64,000 nucleotides of DNA from positions 186,001 to 250,000 of the forward strand of contig CAWHNT010000022.1 in assembly GCA_963830775.1 (NCBI GenBank), read 5' to 3'. Positions 1-7,994 of the stretch are shown here, one piece after another (positions within the stretch are counted from its first letter, which is position 1; the number at the start of each line of letters is the position of its first letter). This DNA is from CAWHNT01 sp963830775. Its GTDB lineage: Bacteria > Pseudomonadota > Alphaproteobacteria > Geminicoccales > Geminicoccaceae. The position numbers and the translations under genes were made by a program. Under the pieces are notes generated by a model. The model searched no databases. It was given only the letters and a program-made list of their open reading frames with translations, and was not told the origin of the DNA.

Positions 1-320
1 TCCCCCGCCCGGACTTCCCCTTCCCAGGCGTCTGGTTCCGGCTGGGCGACCGCGAGCTGCACCTGATCGGCGGCGAGGAAGCCCGCCCGCAGGGGGCGCG
101 GTCCACCAATCCCCGCGAGCTGCATTATGCCGTCCGGGTCTCGAGCTACCGTGAAGCCCTCGACCACCTCCACGCCCACGGCTACCGCGAGGATGCAGCA
201 CCCGACGACCCGACCCGCCTCGTGCTGCGCCCGCACGCCGTGACCGGCTATCCGCAGATCTACGTCCTCGACCCGGACCGGCACCTGATCGAGATCAACG
301 CGGAGCGGCTGGACGTCTGA
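1..320 (+). CDS. VOC (glyoxalase/bleomycin-resistance fold) protein, C-terminal part
   Basis: The reading frame enters from the left edge at base 3 and stops at 318-320, giving about 105 residues. The start WFRLGDRELHLI, the central Arg/Glu-rich segment and the ending YVLDPDRHLIEIN are the beta-strand and metal-ligand pattern of vicinal-oxygen-chelate domains, where the Glu of IEIN is normally a metal ligand. Substrate cannot be told. The N-terminal half lies outside the window. It faces away from the dehydrogenase at 371-1112 (convergent). Confidence 0.8.
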   Translation, partial: PRPDFPFPGVWFRLGDRELHLIGGEEARPQGARSTNPRELHYAVRVSSYREALDHLHAHGYREDAAPDDPTRLVLRPHAVTGYPQIYVLDPDRHLIEINAERLDV

Positions 321-370
321 CCGGCCTGCTCTGTCGCAGCGGCTTGTGCGCCGCCACCGTTAGTCCGCCC

Positions 371-1112
371 TCAGATGATCCCGCCGTTCGCCCGCAGCAC
401 CTGACCGTTGACCCAGGCCCCGTCCGGGCCGGCGAGGAAGCTCACGACCGCTGCTATGTCCGCGGGCTCGCCCAGCCGTTCCAGGGGCGCCATCTTGGCG
501 AGACGGTCCACCAGCTCGGGCGGCTTGCCCTTGAGGAACAGGTCGGTGGCCGTGGGCCCGGGTGCCACCGCGTTGACGGTGATGCTGCGGCCGCGCAGCT
601 CCTTGGCCAGCACGGCCGTCATCGCCTCCACCGCCGCCTTGGTCGCGGCATAGACGCCGTAGGTGGGCTGCAGCAGGCCGACGACGCTGGAGGAGAAGTT
701 GATGATCCGCCCGCCGGCGCGCAGGCGGGCGGCGGCCTCGCGCATGGTGTTGAACGAGCCCTTCAGGTTCACGGCGATCTGGCGGTCGAAGGCCGTGTCC
801 TCGGCCTCCGCGATGGTGGCGAGCGTCATGATCCCGGCATTGTTGACCAGCACGTCGACGCCGCCGAAGGCCCGCTCCGCCTCGTCGAACAGACAGCCGT
901 GCGGCCGCGGGCTCAGCTACGTCGCCCTGGACGGCGAGCGCATGGCCACCCCTCTCCTCGATGCCGCGGACCATGGCCTCGGCCGCGGCCGTGTTGCCTG
1001 CATAGTTGACGAGGACGGCGAAGCCATCGGCTGCCAGCCGTTCCGCGATCGCCGCCCCGATGCCCCGGGAAGCCCCGGTCACGATCGCGACCCTGCCCAT
1101 GCTCTCGTTCAT
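371..1112 (-). CDS. SDR-family NAD(P)-dependent oxidoreductase (one apparent frameshift)
   Basis: Classical short-chain dehydrogenase of about 246 residues once joined. The N-terminal part carries the cofactor motif TGASRGIG. After a one-base surplus near 890-900 the second frame continues with FDEAERAFGGVDVLVNNAGIM, the catalytic Ser (INFSSSVVG) and YxxxK (YGVYAATKAA), and the usual ending GPDGAWVNGQVLRANGG. The start ATG at 1110-1112 is preceded by a purine-rich GGAGAGGAG stretch. Length and motifs fit an intact enzyme, so the frameshift is more likely a sequence error than decay. Substrate unknown; the type resembles 3-oxoacyl-reductase-like dehydrogenases. Confidence 0.85.
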
Positions 1113-1294
1113 CTCCTCTCCTCTCCATCCCCAGGATGCAGGCCGTGGTTCCCGGCACCCGGTCGGGTTGAATTCGGCGCTACCCGGTGCGAGGGAGGCC
1201 ACTCGGCCCGAGGTGGCGCCAGCATGCGCCGTTTACGTGCGGCGCGGTTCGATTAAGATCGGGTAAGCAAATTCGGTGCGACGCGGACGGCAGC

Positions 1295-1825
1295 ATGGAT
1301 GAGGAGCGTTATCCGGGTGAGCGGAGGGGCCTGAGGCTCTTCCTCGAGGAGCTCATGCCGGCGCTGGAAGCGGGGGGTGCGACGTACGCCCTGCTCCGCC
1401 ACGCCATTCGTCGTGCCCTGCTCACCGGTGCCTTGCAGCACTTCCGCCACGCGCGGCGCCTCTTCAACCATCTGCCCCGCGGCGAGCGGCAGGCGCTTTC
1501 GGCCACGATGCTGGGCCCGCGCGGGCGCAAGACGCCGCGGCGCGAGGAGATGCTGGAGCAGCTCAGCCGCTGCGAGCCCATCCAGGCCATCTGCTTCGAG
1601 ACCCCGTCCGAGGCCCAGGGGCTGCGCCCGATCAAGGTCGAGCTCCGGCACGAGCTGGCGCCGCCGGTACCCTTGCGGGTGACGATCGAGCCCGGCACGC
1701 TCCCCAGCGTGGCCGCCGACGGCCTGCGCCGCATCGCCACCATGATCGAGACCGACCGCCGCCTCCTCTCCCCCCGGTTCTGGGACCAGGACCCGGCCAG
1801 CGACGAGCAGCGCGACGCCCGCTGA
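1295..1825 (+). CDS. Hypothetical protein
   Basis: An open frame of 176 residues from ATG 1295, rich in Arg, Leu and Glu. I recognise no family. It has a leucine-rich helical N-terminal half, a short basic central segment (GPRGRKTPRREE) and a C-terminal part that looks like beta strands (IKVELRHELAPPVPLRVTIEPG). No signal peptide or membrane segment. Its end lies 8 bases from the convergent end of the enolase-family gene. Codon use matches its neighbours, so it is probably a real gene, but function is unknown. An upstream in-frame start exists but runs through non-coding-looking sequence. Confidence 0.55.
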   Translation: MDEERYPGERRGLRLFLEELMPALEAGGATYALLRHAIRRALLTGALQHFRHARRLFNHLPRGERQALSATMLGPRGRKTPRREEMLEQLSRCEPIQAICFETPSEAQGLRPIKVELRHELAPPVPLRVTIEPGTLPSVAADGLRRIATMIETDRRLLSPRFWDQDPASDEQRDAR

Positions 1826-1832
1826 GAGCGGG

Positions 1833-2999
1833 TCACTCGGTCAGCGTCCGCATCACCTCCCATAAGTTGGCCTTGGCCTCGAAGCCCACGCCCGGGATCT
1901 GCGGCAGCCGCACCCGCCCGTTCTCGACCGCGATCCCGTCGGCGAAGCCGCCGAAGGGCTGGAACACGCCGGGATAGCTCTCGTTGCCGCCCAGATGCAG
2001 GCCCGCGGCGATGTTGAGCGACATCTGGTGCCCGCCATGCGGCACCACCCGCCGGCTCGACCAGCCATGCTCCTCCAGCATCCGGAGCGTGCGCATGTAC
2101 TCGACCAGGCCGTAGGAGAGGGCACAGTCGAACTGCAGCCAGTCCCGATCGGGGCGCATGCCGCCGTAGCGGATCAGGTTGCGCGCATCCTGCATCGAGA
2201 ACAGGTTCTCGCCCGTGGCCATGGGCGGCTCGTAGTGGCTCGCGAGCTCGGCCTGGAGCGCATAGTCGAGCGGGTCGCCCGCCTCCTCGTACCAGCATAA
2301 GCCCAGGGGCGCGAGCGCCTTGGCGTAGGCGACGGCGGTGTCGAGGTCGAAGCGGCCGTTGGCGTCGACGCAGACATGGGCCGCATCGCCCACGACCTGG
2401 ATCACGGCCTCGATCCGCCGCATGTCGTCGGCCAGGCTGTCGCCGCCGATCTTGAGCTTCACGTCCGCGTAGCCGAGGTCGAGATAGCGCCGCATCTCGT
2501 CCTGCAGGGCAGTCACGTCCTTGCCCGGATAGTAGTAGCCGCCCGCGGCATAGACCCAGACCGTCTCGTCCGCCTGCCCGCCCCGGTAGCGGTCGGCGAG
2601 CAGGCGCCAGAGCGGCTTCTCCTCGATCTTCGCCACGGCATCCCAGACCGCCATGTCGATCACGCCCACCGCCACCGAGCGCTCGCCATGGCCGCCGGGC
2701 TTCTCGTTGCTCAAGAGCACGTCCCAAATCGCGAACGGATCCAGGTTGTCGTTCTCCCGGTCGACGAGCCCGGCGGAATCGGCCTTCATCAGCCGGGGGA
2801 TGAAGCGCTCGCGCAGGAGGCAGCTCTGGGCGTAGCGGCCGTTGGAGTTGAAGCCATAGCCCACGACCGGCCTGCCGCCGCGGACCACGTCGGTGACCAC
2901 GGCCACGACCGAGCAGTTCATCTGCGAGAAGTCGATATAGGCGTTGCGGATCTCGGAGCGGATCGGGACGGCCTTCTCGCGGATCTCGACGATCTTCAT
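1833..2999 (-). CDS. D-tartrate dehydratase-like enolase-superfamily enzyme
   Basis: 388 residues from ATG 2999. Enolase superfamily, mandelate racemase subgroup. The active-site set is complete and falls almost exactly at the numbering known for Bradyrhizobium D-tartrate dehydratase: KLK at 181-183, metal ligands Asp212, Glu239 and Glu264, and the VPHGGHQ segment with His321/His324. The family dehydrates D-tartrate to oxaloacetate in the cytosol. The neighbouring DMT exporter (3091-3972) is divergent across a 91-base gap. Identity as a sugar-acid dehydratase is strong; specificity for D-tartrate is inferred from the motif spacing and the GENLFSMQDARN segment. Confidence 0.85.
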   Translation of the reverse strand: MKIVEIREKAVPIRSEIRNAYIDFSQMNCSVVAVVTDVVRGGRPVVGYGFNSNGRYAQSCLLRERFIPRLMKADSAGLVDRENDNLDPFAIWDVLLSNEKPGGHGERSVAVGVIDMAVWDAVAKIEEKPLWRLLADRYRGGQADETVWVYAAGGYYYPGKDVTALQDEMRRYLDLGYADVKLKIGGDSLADDMRRIEAVIQVVGDAAHVCVDANGRFDLDTAVAYAKALAPLGLCWYEEAGDPLDYALQAELASHYEPPMATGENLFSMQDARNLIRYGGMRPDRDWLQFDCALSYGLVEYMRTLRMLEEHGWSSRRVVPHGGHQMSLNIAAGLHLGGNESYPGVFQPFGGFADGIAVENGRVRLPQIPGVGFEAKANLWEVMRTLTE

Positions 3000-3090
3000 G
3001 GCTTCCCCCCAAGGCTCGGCCGGGCTTGCCGGACGGCCGTGCAAGGGTGAAGCTTAGCGCTCCATCCCGCGGTTCCCAGGACGAGGTGCC

Positions 3091-3972
3091 ATGTCGCCGG
3101 TGCTTCACGGTGCCCTCTTGGTCGTGGCATCGGCCGCCTGCGTCGCGGCCGACACCATCCTGGCGCGCATCGTCACCCAGGAGGTCGGGCCCTTCGTCCT
3201 GGTCTTCTTCCGCAACCTGTTCGGCCTCCTCTTCCTGCTTCCCTTGCTGGCACGGGCGGGGAGGGCCGGCCTCGCCACCGGCCGCATGGCCCTCCACGTG
3301 ACCCGGGCCGGGATCAAGATCATGGGCCTGGTCGCGTTCTTCTACGGCGTCTCGGCCGTGCCCGTGGCGGAGGCCACCGCCATCGCCTTCGCAACTCCCC
3401 TCTTCGCCGCCGTCGGTGCTGCTCTCTTCCTTGGCGAGAGCCTCCGCCAGGGCCGGCTCCTGGCCATCCTGCTGGGCTTCGGCGGCGTGCTGATCGTGCT
3501 CCGGCCGGGTACCCAGACCCTGCATCCCGCGGCCCTGGCCGTGATCGGCTCGGCCGTGGCCCTGGCCACGATCGGCCTCCTGGCCAAGGTCCTGGCCCGG
3601 CACGACCCGCCGAACACGATCGTCACCCTCAACCTTGCTTTGTCGGTGCCGCTGGCGCTGTTGCTGGCGCTGCCGTTCTGGGTCACGCCCACGCTCGCGA
3701 GCGTGGGCCTCATGGCGGCCCAGGGTGCCCTGGGTGCCGGCTCGCAGCTCTGCTTCATCCGGGCGCTCAAGCTCGCGGATGCCTCCTTGATGATGCCGGT
3801 CGACTTCGCCCGCCTGCCCTTCGTGGCACTCCTGGGCTTCCTCGCCTTCGGGCAGGTGCCGGACGGCTGGACCTGGACCGGTGCGGCCGTGATCTGTGCC
3901 GCCATCCTGCTTCTCTTGCGCGCAGGGACGAGGGCGCCGCCTCGGGTTGCCGTGCTGGGGGGCGAGCGCTAA
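3091..3972 (+). CDS. DMT-superfamily (EamA) transporter
   Basis: 293 residues with about ten hydrophobic segments in two repeats, the EamA double-domain layout of drug/metabolite exporters. The first repeat ends in the typical sequence VAEATAIAFATPLFAAVGAALFLGE split by short loops, and the second in DASLMMPVDFARLPFVALLGFLAFG. Inner-membrane secondary carrier; substrate unknown. It is transcribed away from the tartrate-dehydratase-like gene, so the two may share a regulatory region at 3000-3090. It ends 48 bases before the ABC binding-protein gene. Confidence 0.85.
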   Translation: MSPVLHGALLVVASAACVAADTILARIVTQEVGPFVLVFFRNLFGLLFLLPLLARAGRAGLATGRMALHVTRAGIKIMGLVAFFYGVSAVPVAEATAIAFATPLFAAVGAALFLGESLRQGRLLAILLGFGGVLIVLRPGTQTLHPAALAVIGSAVALATIGLLAKVLARHDPPNTIVTLNLALSVPLALLLALPFWVTPTLASVGLMAAQGALGAGSQLCFIRALKLADASLMMPVDFARLPFVALLGFLAFGQVPDGWTWTGAAVICAAILLLLRAGTRAPPRVAVLGGER

Positions 3973-4020
3973 CTCGACAGATGGACAGAACGAACAAATA
4001 GATCAGGGGAGAGGCCTCCG

Positions 4021-5544
4021 ATGCCTTCGCCACGGGCCGTGCGGTGGGCAGCCCTGCCCGCCATTGCCGTTGCCGCCATGCTGGCCGGCAAGTCCCCCCT
4101 GGCGCAGGAGCGCACGCTCACCATCGTGCTGCCCGAGGAGCCCGACATCATCGACCCCTGCCACGCCAGCCGGTCCAATATCGGCCGGGTGGTGAAGCAG
4201 AACGTGGCCGAGACCCTGACCGAGATCGACCCCGCCGACGGCAGCGTGCGCCCGCGCCTCGCCACCTCCTGGGAGCAGGTCGACGAGAAGACCTGGCGCT
4301 TCAAGCTGAAGGAGGGGGTCAAGTTCCACGACGGCGCGCCCTTCGATGCGCAAGCTGTCGTGACCTCGATCAACCGCACCCTCGACCCGCAGCTCGACTG
4401 CGAGATCAGGGTCAAGTTCTTCGGCAACACCAAGCTCACGGCCAAGGCTGTCGACGCCACGACGCTGGAGGTGCAAACGGAGGGCGCCTCGCCGATCATG
4501 CCCACGATGATGGGCACCATGACGATCCAGGCGCCGGGCACGGTGCAGGGCCAGCTCACCCGCGAGCCGGTCGGCACCGGGCCCTACAAATTCACGAGCT
4601 GGCGCCCGGGCCAGGACGTGGTCCTCACCCGCTTCGACGGGTACTGGGGGGAGAAGCCGCAAGCCGAGAAGGCAACTTATATCTGGCGGACCGAATCGGC
4701 CGTCCGCGCCGCCATGGTGGCGACCGGCGAGGCCGACATCGCCCCCTCGATCTCGGCCACCGACGCCACCGACCCTGCCATGGACTTCAGCTACTTCAAT
4801 TCGGAGACCACCAACTTCCGGATCGACGTCGGCCTGCCGCCGCTCAATGACGTGCGCGTGCGCAAGGCGCTGAACTACGCCATCGACCGGGACGCCATCC
4901 GCGGCACGATCCTGAGCAAGGACGTGGTGCCGGCAACCCAGTTCGTGGTGCCCTCGATCAACGGCTACAACCCGAACCTGAAGCCCTGGGCCTTCGACCC
5001 CGAGCAGGCGAGATCGCTGCTCGCCGCTGCCAAGGCCGACGGCGTGCCGGTCGACAAGGAGATCGTGCTCGTTGTCCGCCGCGGCAACTATGCCGGTGTC
5101 ACCGAGGTGGGCGAGGCGATCCATGCGATGCTGCAGGACGTGGGCTTCAACGTGAAGCTGCAGATCGTGGAGGTGGCCGAGTGGGTCGACCTCTATACCA
5201 GGCCGTTCGCCGAGGATCGGCCGCCGAACCTCGTCCATGCCATGCACGACAACAATAATGGCGACGCGGTCTTCACCGTCTACTTCAAGTACCATAGTGG
5301 CGGTGCCCAGTCGGCCTTGAGCGATCCCCGCGTCGACAAGATCATCGAGGAAGCCCAGGTTGCGGTGAACCCGGAGCGGCAGAAGCTCTGGCAGGAAGCG
5401 TTCCGGCTGATCAACGAGGAGATCGTGGCCGACGTGCCGCTCTTCCACATGGTGGGCTATACCCGGGTCAGCCCGAAGGTGAACTACAAGCCGACGATCT
5501 CGGCCAACAGCGAGATCCAGATCGCTACTGTCACGTTCAAGTAG
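4021..5544 (+). CDS. ABC transporter substrate-binding protein, family 5 (peptide/nickel type)
   Basis: 507 residues. A signal peptide (positively charged start, hydrophobic core, cleavage near LAQE) is followed by the SBP_bac_5 fold: the N-terminal RTLTIVLPEEPDIIDPCH strand, WRFKLKEGVKFHDGAPFDA, and the GTGPYKFTSW motif typical of dipeptide/oligopeptide binding proteins. A strong ribosome site (GGGGAGAGG) lies upstream of ATG 4021. First gene of a family-5 ABC operon with permeases at 5557 and 6476 and ATPases at 7995. The ligand is not certain; members bind peptides, opines, sugars or nickel. Confidence 0.92.
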   Translation: MPSPRAVRWAALPAIAVAAMLAGKSPLAQERTLTIVLPEEPDIIDPCHASRSNIGRVVKQNVAETLTEIDPADGSVRPRLATSWEQVDEKTWRFKLKEGVKFHDGAPFDAQAVVTSINRTLDPQLDCEIRVKFFGNTKLTAKAVDATTLEVQTEGASPIMPTMMGTMTIQAPGTVQGQLTREPVGTGPYKFTSWRPGQDVVLTRFDGYWGEKPQAEKATYIWRTESAVRAAMVATGEADIAPSISATDATDPAMDFSYFNSETTNFRIDVGLPPLNDVRVRKALNYAIDRDAIRGTILSKDVVPATQFVVPSINGYNPNLKPWAFDPEQARSLLAAAKADGVPVDKEIVLVVRRGNYAGVTEVGEAIHAMLQDVGFNVKLQIVEVAEWVDLYTRPFAEDRPPNLVHAMHDNNNGDAVFTVYFKYHSGGAQSALSDPRVDKIIEEAQVAVNPERQKLWQEAFRLINEEIVADVPLFHMVGYTRVSPKVNYKPTISANSEIQIATVTFK

Positions 5545-5556
5545 CCGGCCGGTGCC

Positions 5557-6474
5557 GTGGGCGCCTTTCTCTTCCGCCGCAGCCTGCACAGCCTGTTCGC
5601 GCTGGCGGCGCTGATCGTCCTCGTCTTCTTCATGGCGCGGCTGACCGGCAGCCCGGCCGACCTCTTCCTGCCGATCGACGCCACGCTGGAGGCCCGGGCC
5701 GAGTTCGCGGCCCGGCACGGTCTCGACCGGCCCGTCATCGAGCAGTTCGGCAGCTTCCTCGCCGGCCTGGCCCAGCTCGATCTCGGCCAGTCGATCCGCA
5801 AGGCGCGGCCGGCGCTCGACGTCGTGCTGGAGGCGATGCCGGTGACGCTGGCGCTGGCCGCCGTCACCATGACGCTGGCGATCGTGGGCTCCATCCTCGT
5901 GGGCTCGTTCGCCGCCTGGCACCCGGGCGGGGTCTTCGACCGGATCGCCAGCATGGGCTCGCTGATCGGCGCCAGCACCCCCGACTTCTGGCTGGCGATC
6001 AGCGCCATCCTGCTCTTCTCGGTGACGCTGGGCTGGCTGCCGACCTCGGGCATGGGCGGGCCCGCCACCTGGATCATGCCGATCGCCGTCCTCATGATCC
6101 GGCCCTTCGGCATCCTGGTCCAGGTGGTGCGCAACTCCATGCTGGGGGCGCTGGCCGCACCTTATGTGAAGACGGCGCGGGCCAAGGGCATCCGCGAGCG
6201 GCCCATCATCTTCGTCCACGCGCTGCGCAACGCCATGCTGCCGGTGGTCACCGTGGCCGGCGATCAGGCGGCCGGGATCATCAACGGGGCCGTGATCGTC
6301 GAGAGCATCTTCGGCTGGCCGGGCGTGGGCAAGCTGATGATCGACGCCATCATCCAGCGCGACTTCGCCGTGATCCAGGCCGCGATCTTCGTCACCGCGA
6401 CCCTGATCTTCCTCATGAACATCCTGATCGACCTCGCCTACGCGGCGCTCGATCCGCGCGTGCGGCACGCCTGA
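5557..6474 (+). CDS. ABC transporter permease, DppB type
   Basis: 305 residues from a GTG start 12 bases after the binding-protein gene. Inner-membrane permease with an N-terminal helix, a periplasmic loop, and five further helices. The cytoplasmic coupling loop reads YVKTARAKGIRERPIIFVHALRN split in the usual EAA-motif position (ARAKG), which contacts the ATPase. Ends with the ALDPRVRHA tail typical of DppB/GsiC proteins. Works with the DppC-type permease that follows after one base. Confidence 0.93.
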   Translation: MGAFLFRRSLHSLFALAALIVLVFFMARLTGSPADLFLPIDATLEARAEFAARHGLDRPVIEQFGSFLAGLAQLDLGQSIRKARPALDVVLEAMPVTLALAAVTMTLAIVGSILVGSFAAWHPGGVFDRIASMGSLIGASTPDFWLAISAILLFSVTLGWLPTSGMGGPATWIMPIAVLMIRPFGILVQVVRNSMLGALAAPYVKTARAKGIRERPIIFVHALRNAMLPVVTVAGDQAAGIINGAVIVESIFGWPGVGKLMIDAIIQRDFAVIQAAIFVTATLIFLMNILIDLAYAALDPRVRHA

Positions 6475-6475
6475 G

Positions 6476-7381
6476 ATGGCGGCAGCGGCAACCGACGCAC
6501 GGCCCGAGGCGCCTACCGGCGCCGGGCTGATGCTGCGCCTCCTGGGCCGCGATCCGCTGGCCGTCGCCTCGCTGACCTTCCTCCTGATCGTCGTCCTCTG
6601 CGCCGTCCTCGGCCCCTGGCTCCTGGGCGATGCCGGCACGCGCCCGAACCTGCGCCTGCGCAACGCGCCGCCCTTCGACCTCGGCAAGGGCTGGCTCTAC
6701 ATCCTGGGGGCCGACGCGCTGGGCCGGAGCATGCTGGCCCGCCTCATCGTCGCCAGCCAGAACACGCTGGCGATCGCCACGGCCTCGGTCGCCGTGTCGA
6801 TGGTGCTGGGCGGGGCCTTGGGCCTCCTTGCAGGTTATGGCCGCCCATGGCTGGGCGAGGTGGTGATGCGGCTCACCGACATCATCATGAGCTTCCCCTC
6901 GCTGCTCCTGGCGGTCGTGATCCTCTACATGTTCGAGCCGCGCGTCCTGAACATCGTCATCGTCCTCGCGATCACCCGCCTGCCGGTCTACATCCGCACC
7001 ACCCGCGCCGAGGTGCTGGAGCTGCGCGAGCGCGCCTTCGTCAACGCCGCCCGGGTCATGGGGGCGTCGCCGACCCGGATCGCCATCCGCCACATCCTGC
7101 CGATGGTGCTCTCGACGCTCCTCACCATCGCCACGGTCGAGTTCGCCTACGTGATGCTGGCCGAGTCGGGCCTGAGCTTCCTCGGCATCGGCATCCAGCC
7201 GCCAGAAGCCACCTGGGGCCTGATGGTGGCCCAGGGGCGCAACTATCTGGCCACCGCCTGGTGGCTCGCCTTCTTTCCCGGACTCGCCATCGTCCTCACC
7301 ACGCTTTCCGCCAACCTGCTCTCGTCGTGGCTCCGCATCGCCGCGGACCCGCTGCAGCGCTGGCGGCTGGAGGGGCGGTGA
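6476..7381 (+). CDS. ABC transporter permease, DppC type
   Basis: 301 residues, ATG 6476. Contains the DppC hallmark segment near the N-terminus (LGADALGRSMLARLI), the EAA loop (FVNAARVMGASPTRIAIRH) and the GLSFLGIGIQPPEATWG motif, with about six helices. Second permease of the family-5 transporter. Downstream, instead of the ATPase gene, comes an opposite-strand HicAB module (7390-7926), so the ATPase gene at 7995 is separated from this gene by about 610 bases. Confidence 0.93.
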   Translation: MAAAATDARPEAPTGAGLMLRLLGRDPLAVASLTFLLIVVLCAVLGPWLLGDAGTRPNLRLRNAPPFDLGKGWLYILGADALGRSMLARLIVASQNTLAIATASVAVSMVLGGALGLLAGYGRPWLGEVVMRLTDIIMSFPSLLLAVVILYMFEPRVLNIVIVLAITRLPVYIRTTRAEVLELRERAFVNAARVMGASPTRIAIRHILPMVLSTLLTIATVEFAYVMLAESGLSFLGIGIQPPEATWGLMVAQGRNYLATAWWLAFFPGLAIVLTTLSANLLSSWLRIAADPLQRWRLEGR

Positions 7382-7389
7382 TGGTGGGG

Positions 7390-7719
7390 CTAAGCGATGG
7401 CGGAGAGCAGCTTGCTGCCAAGCGCGCCGGCCGGCGCCTCGAACGGTACGAGCCGGCGCGCGAACTTGGCTGCGTCCACGCCGTCGTCAGCATCGAGCAG
7501 CCAGTCGGGCAGAGGTGCATCGAGCGGGGCCGGATCAGGAAGCGGATCGCCATCGTCGATCAACAGCCCGAGATGGCCAGCCAAGCCCACCGGCGCATTC
7601 CGGATTGCTTCGTCGAGGGTTGCCCCGCCGCTGGTGCAGCCGGGGACCTCGGGGAAGATCACTCCATATCCGCCGTCGTCGGCCGGCTCGAACAGCGCCC
7701 TGTAGCAGACGGTCGGCAT
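7390..7719 (-). CDS. hicB: HicB-family antitoxin
   Basis: 109 residues. The N-terminal half has the HicB RNase-H-like fold signature YRALFEPADDGGYGVIFPEVPGC followed by a short helix with GATLDEAIRNA. It lies 3 bases downstream of the HicA gene, the usual toxin-first order. It should bind and neutralise HicA and, through its C-terminal part, repress the operon; a clear DNA-binding helix-turn-helix is not obvious to me. The pair sits antisense inside a family-5 ABC transporter operon. Confidence 0.85.
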   Translation of the reverse strand: MPTVCYRALFEPADDGGYGVIFPEVPGCTSGGATLDEAIRNAPVGLAGHLGLLIDDGDPLPDPAPLDAPLPDWLLDADDGVDAAKFARRLVPFEAPAGALGSKLLSAIA

Positions 7720-7722
7720 CGC

Positions 7723-7926
7723 TCACCCTTTCCTCAGCAGGCGCGCGCCGCTCTGTCGTTCGATCGCCCGCAACGTCTTGATGGGGATGTCCTTGCGAGG
7801 GTGTTGAACGGTCGTCTTGCCTGGTTTCGATGCGTGCTTGAAGTGCCAGTGGTCGCCCGACGTGCCCACATGTTCCCAGCCGTCCTGCCGGAGCAGCCTG
7901 ATCACCTCGCGGCTGCTCATCGGCAT
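7723..7926 (-). CDS. hicA: HicA-family toxin (mRNA interferase)
   Basis: 67 residues from ATG 7924-7926, chosen because GGAGGT lies 8 bases upstream; a second ATG two codons later is possible. The double-stranded-RNA-binding-like HicA fold is shown by REVIRLLRQDGWEHVGTSGDHWHFKH, in which the His of GDHW matches the catalytic His of the usual GSHH motif, and by TTVQHPRKDIPIKTLRAI. It would cleave mRNA when free of HicB. Toxin gene precedes antitoxin in one transcript. Confidence 0.85.
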   Translation of the reverse strand: MPMSSREVIRLLRQDGWEHVGTSGDHWHFKHASKPGKTTVQHPRKDIPIKTLRAIERQSGARLLRKG

Positions 7927-7994
7927 ACCTGGCGACCTCCGGCGCCCGATAGATGCGGAGCGCCGCAAAGCCCGTCAATGGCGAGGGCTGGCGG

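Noticed and set aside
360..1202. SDR gene as a real pseudogene
   Set aside because: All motifs are present across two frames with one extra base and normal length; similar breaks occur in essential genes of the window.
1240..1275. GGTTCGATTAAGATC resembling a tRNA T-loop
   Set aside because: No acceptor, anticodon or D stems can be folded around it.
4003..6687. Very long minus-strand open frame (894 codons) opposite the binding protein and permease
   Set aside because: Low-complexity His/Arg/Asp/Gly composition and no domain; it is an antisense shadow caused by high GC and the lack of stop codons.
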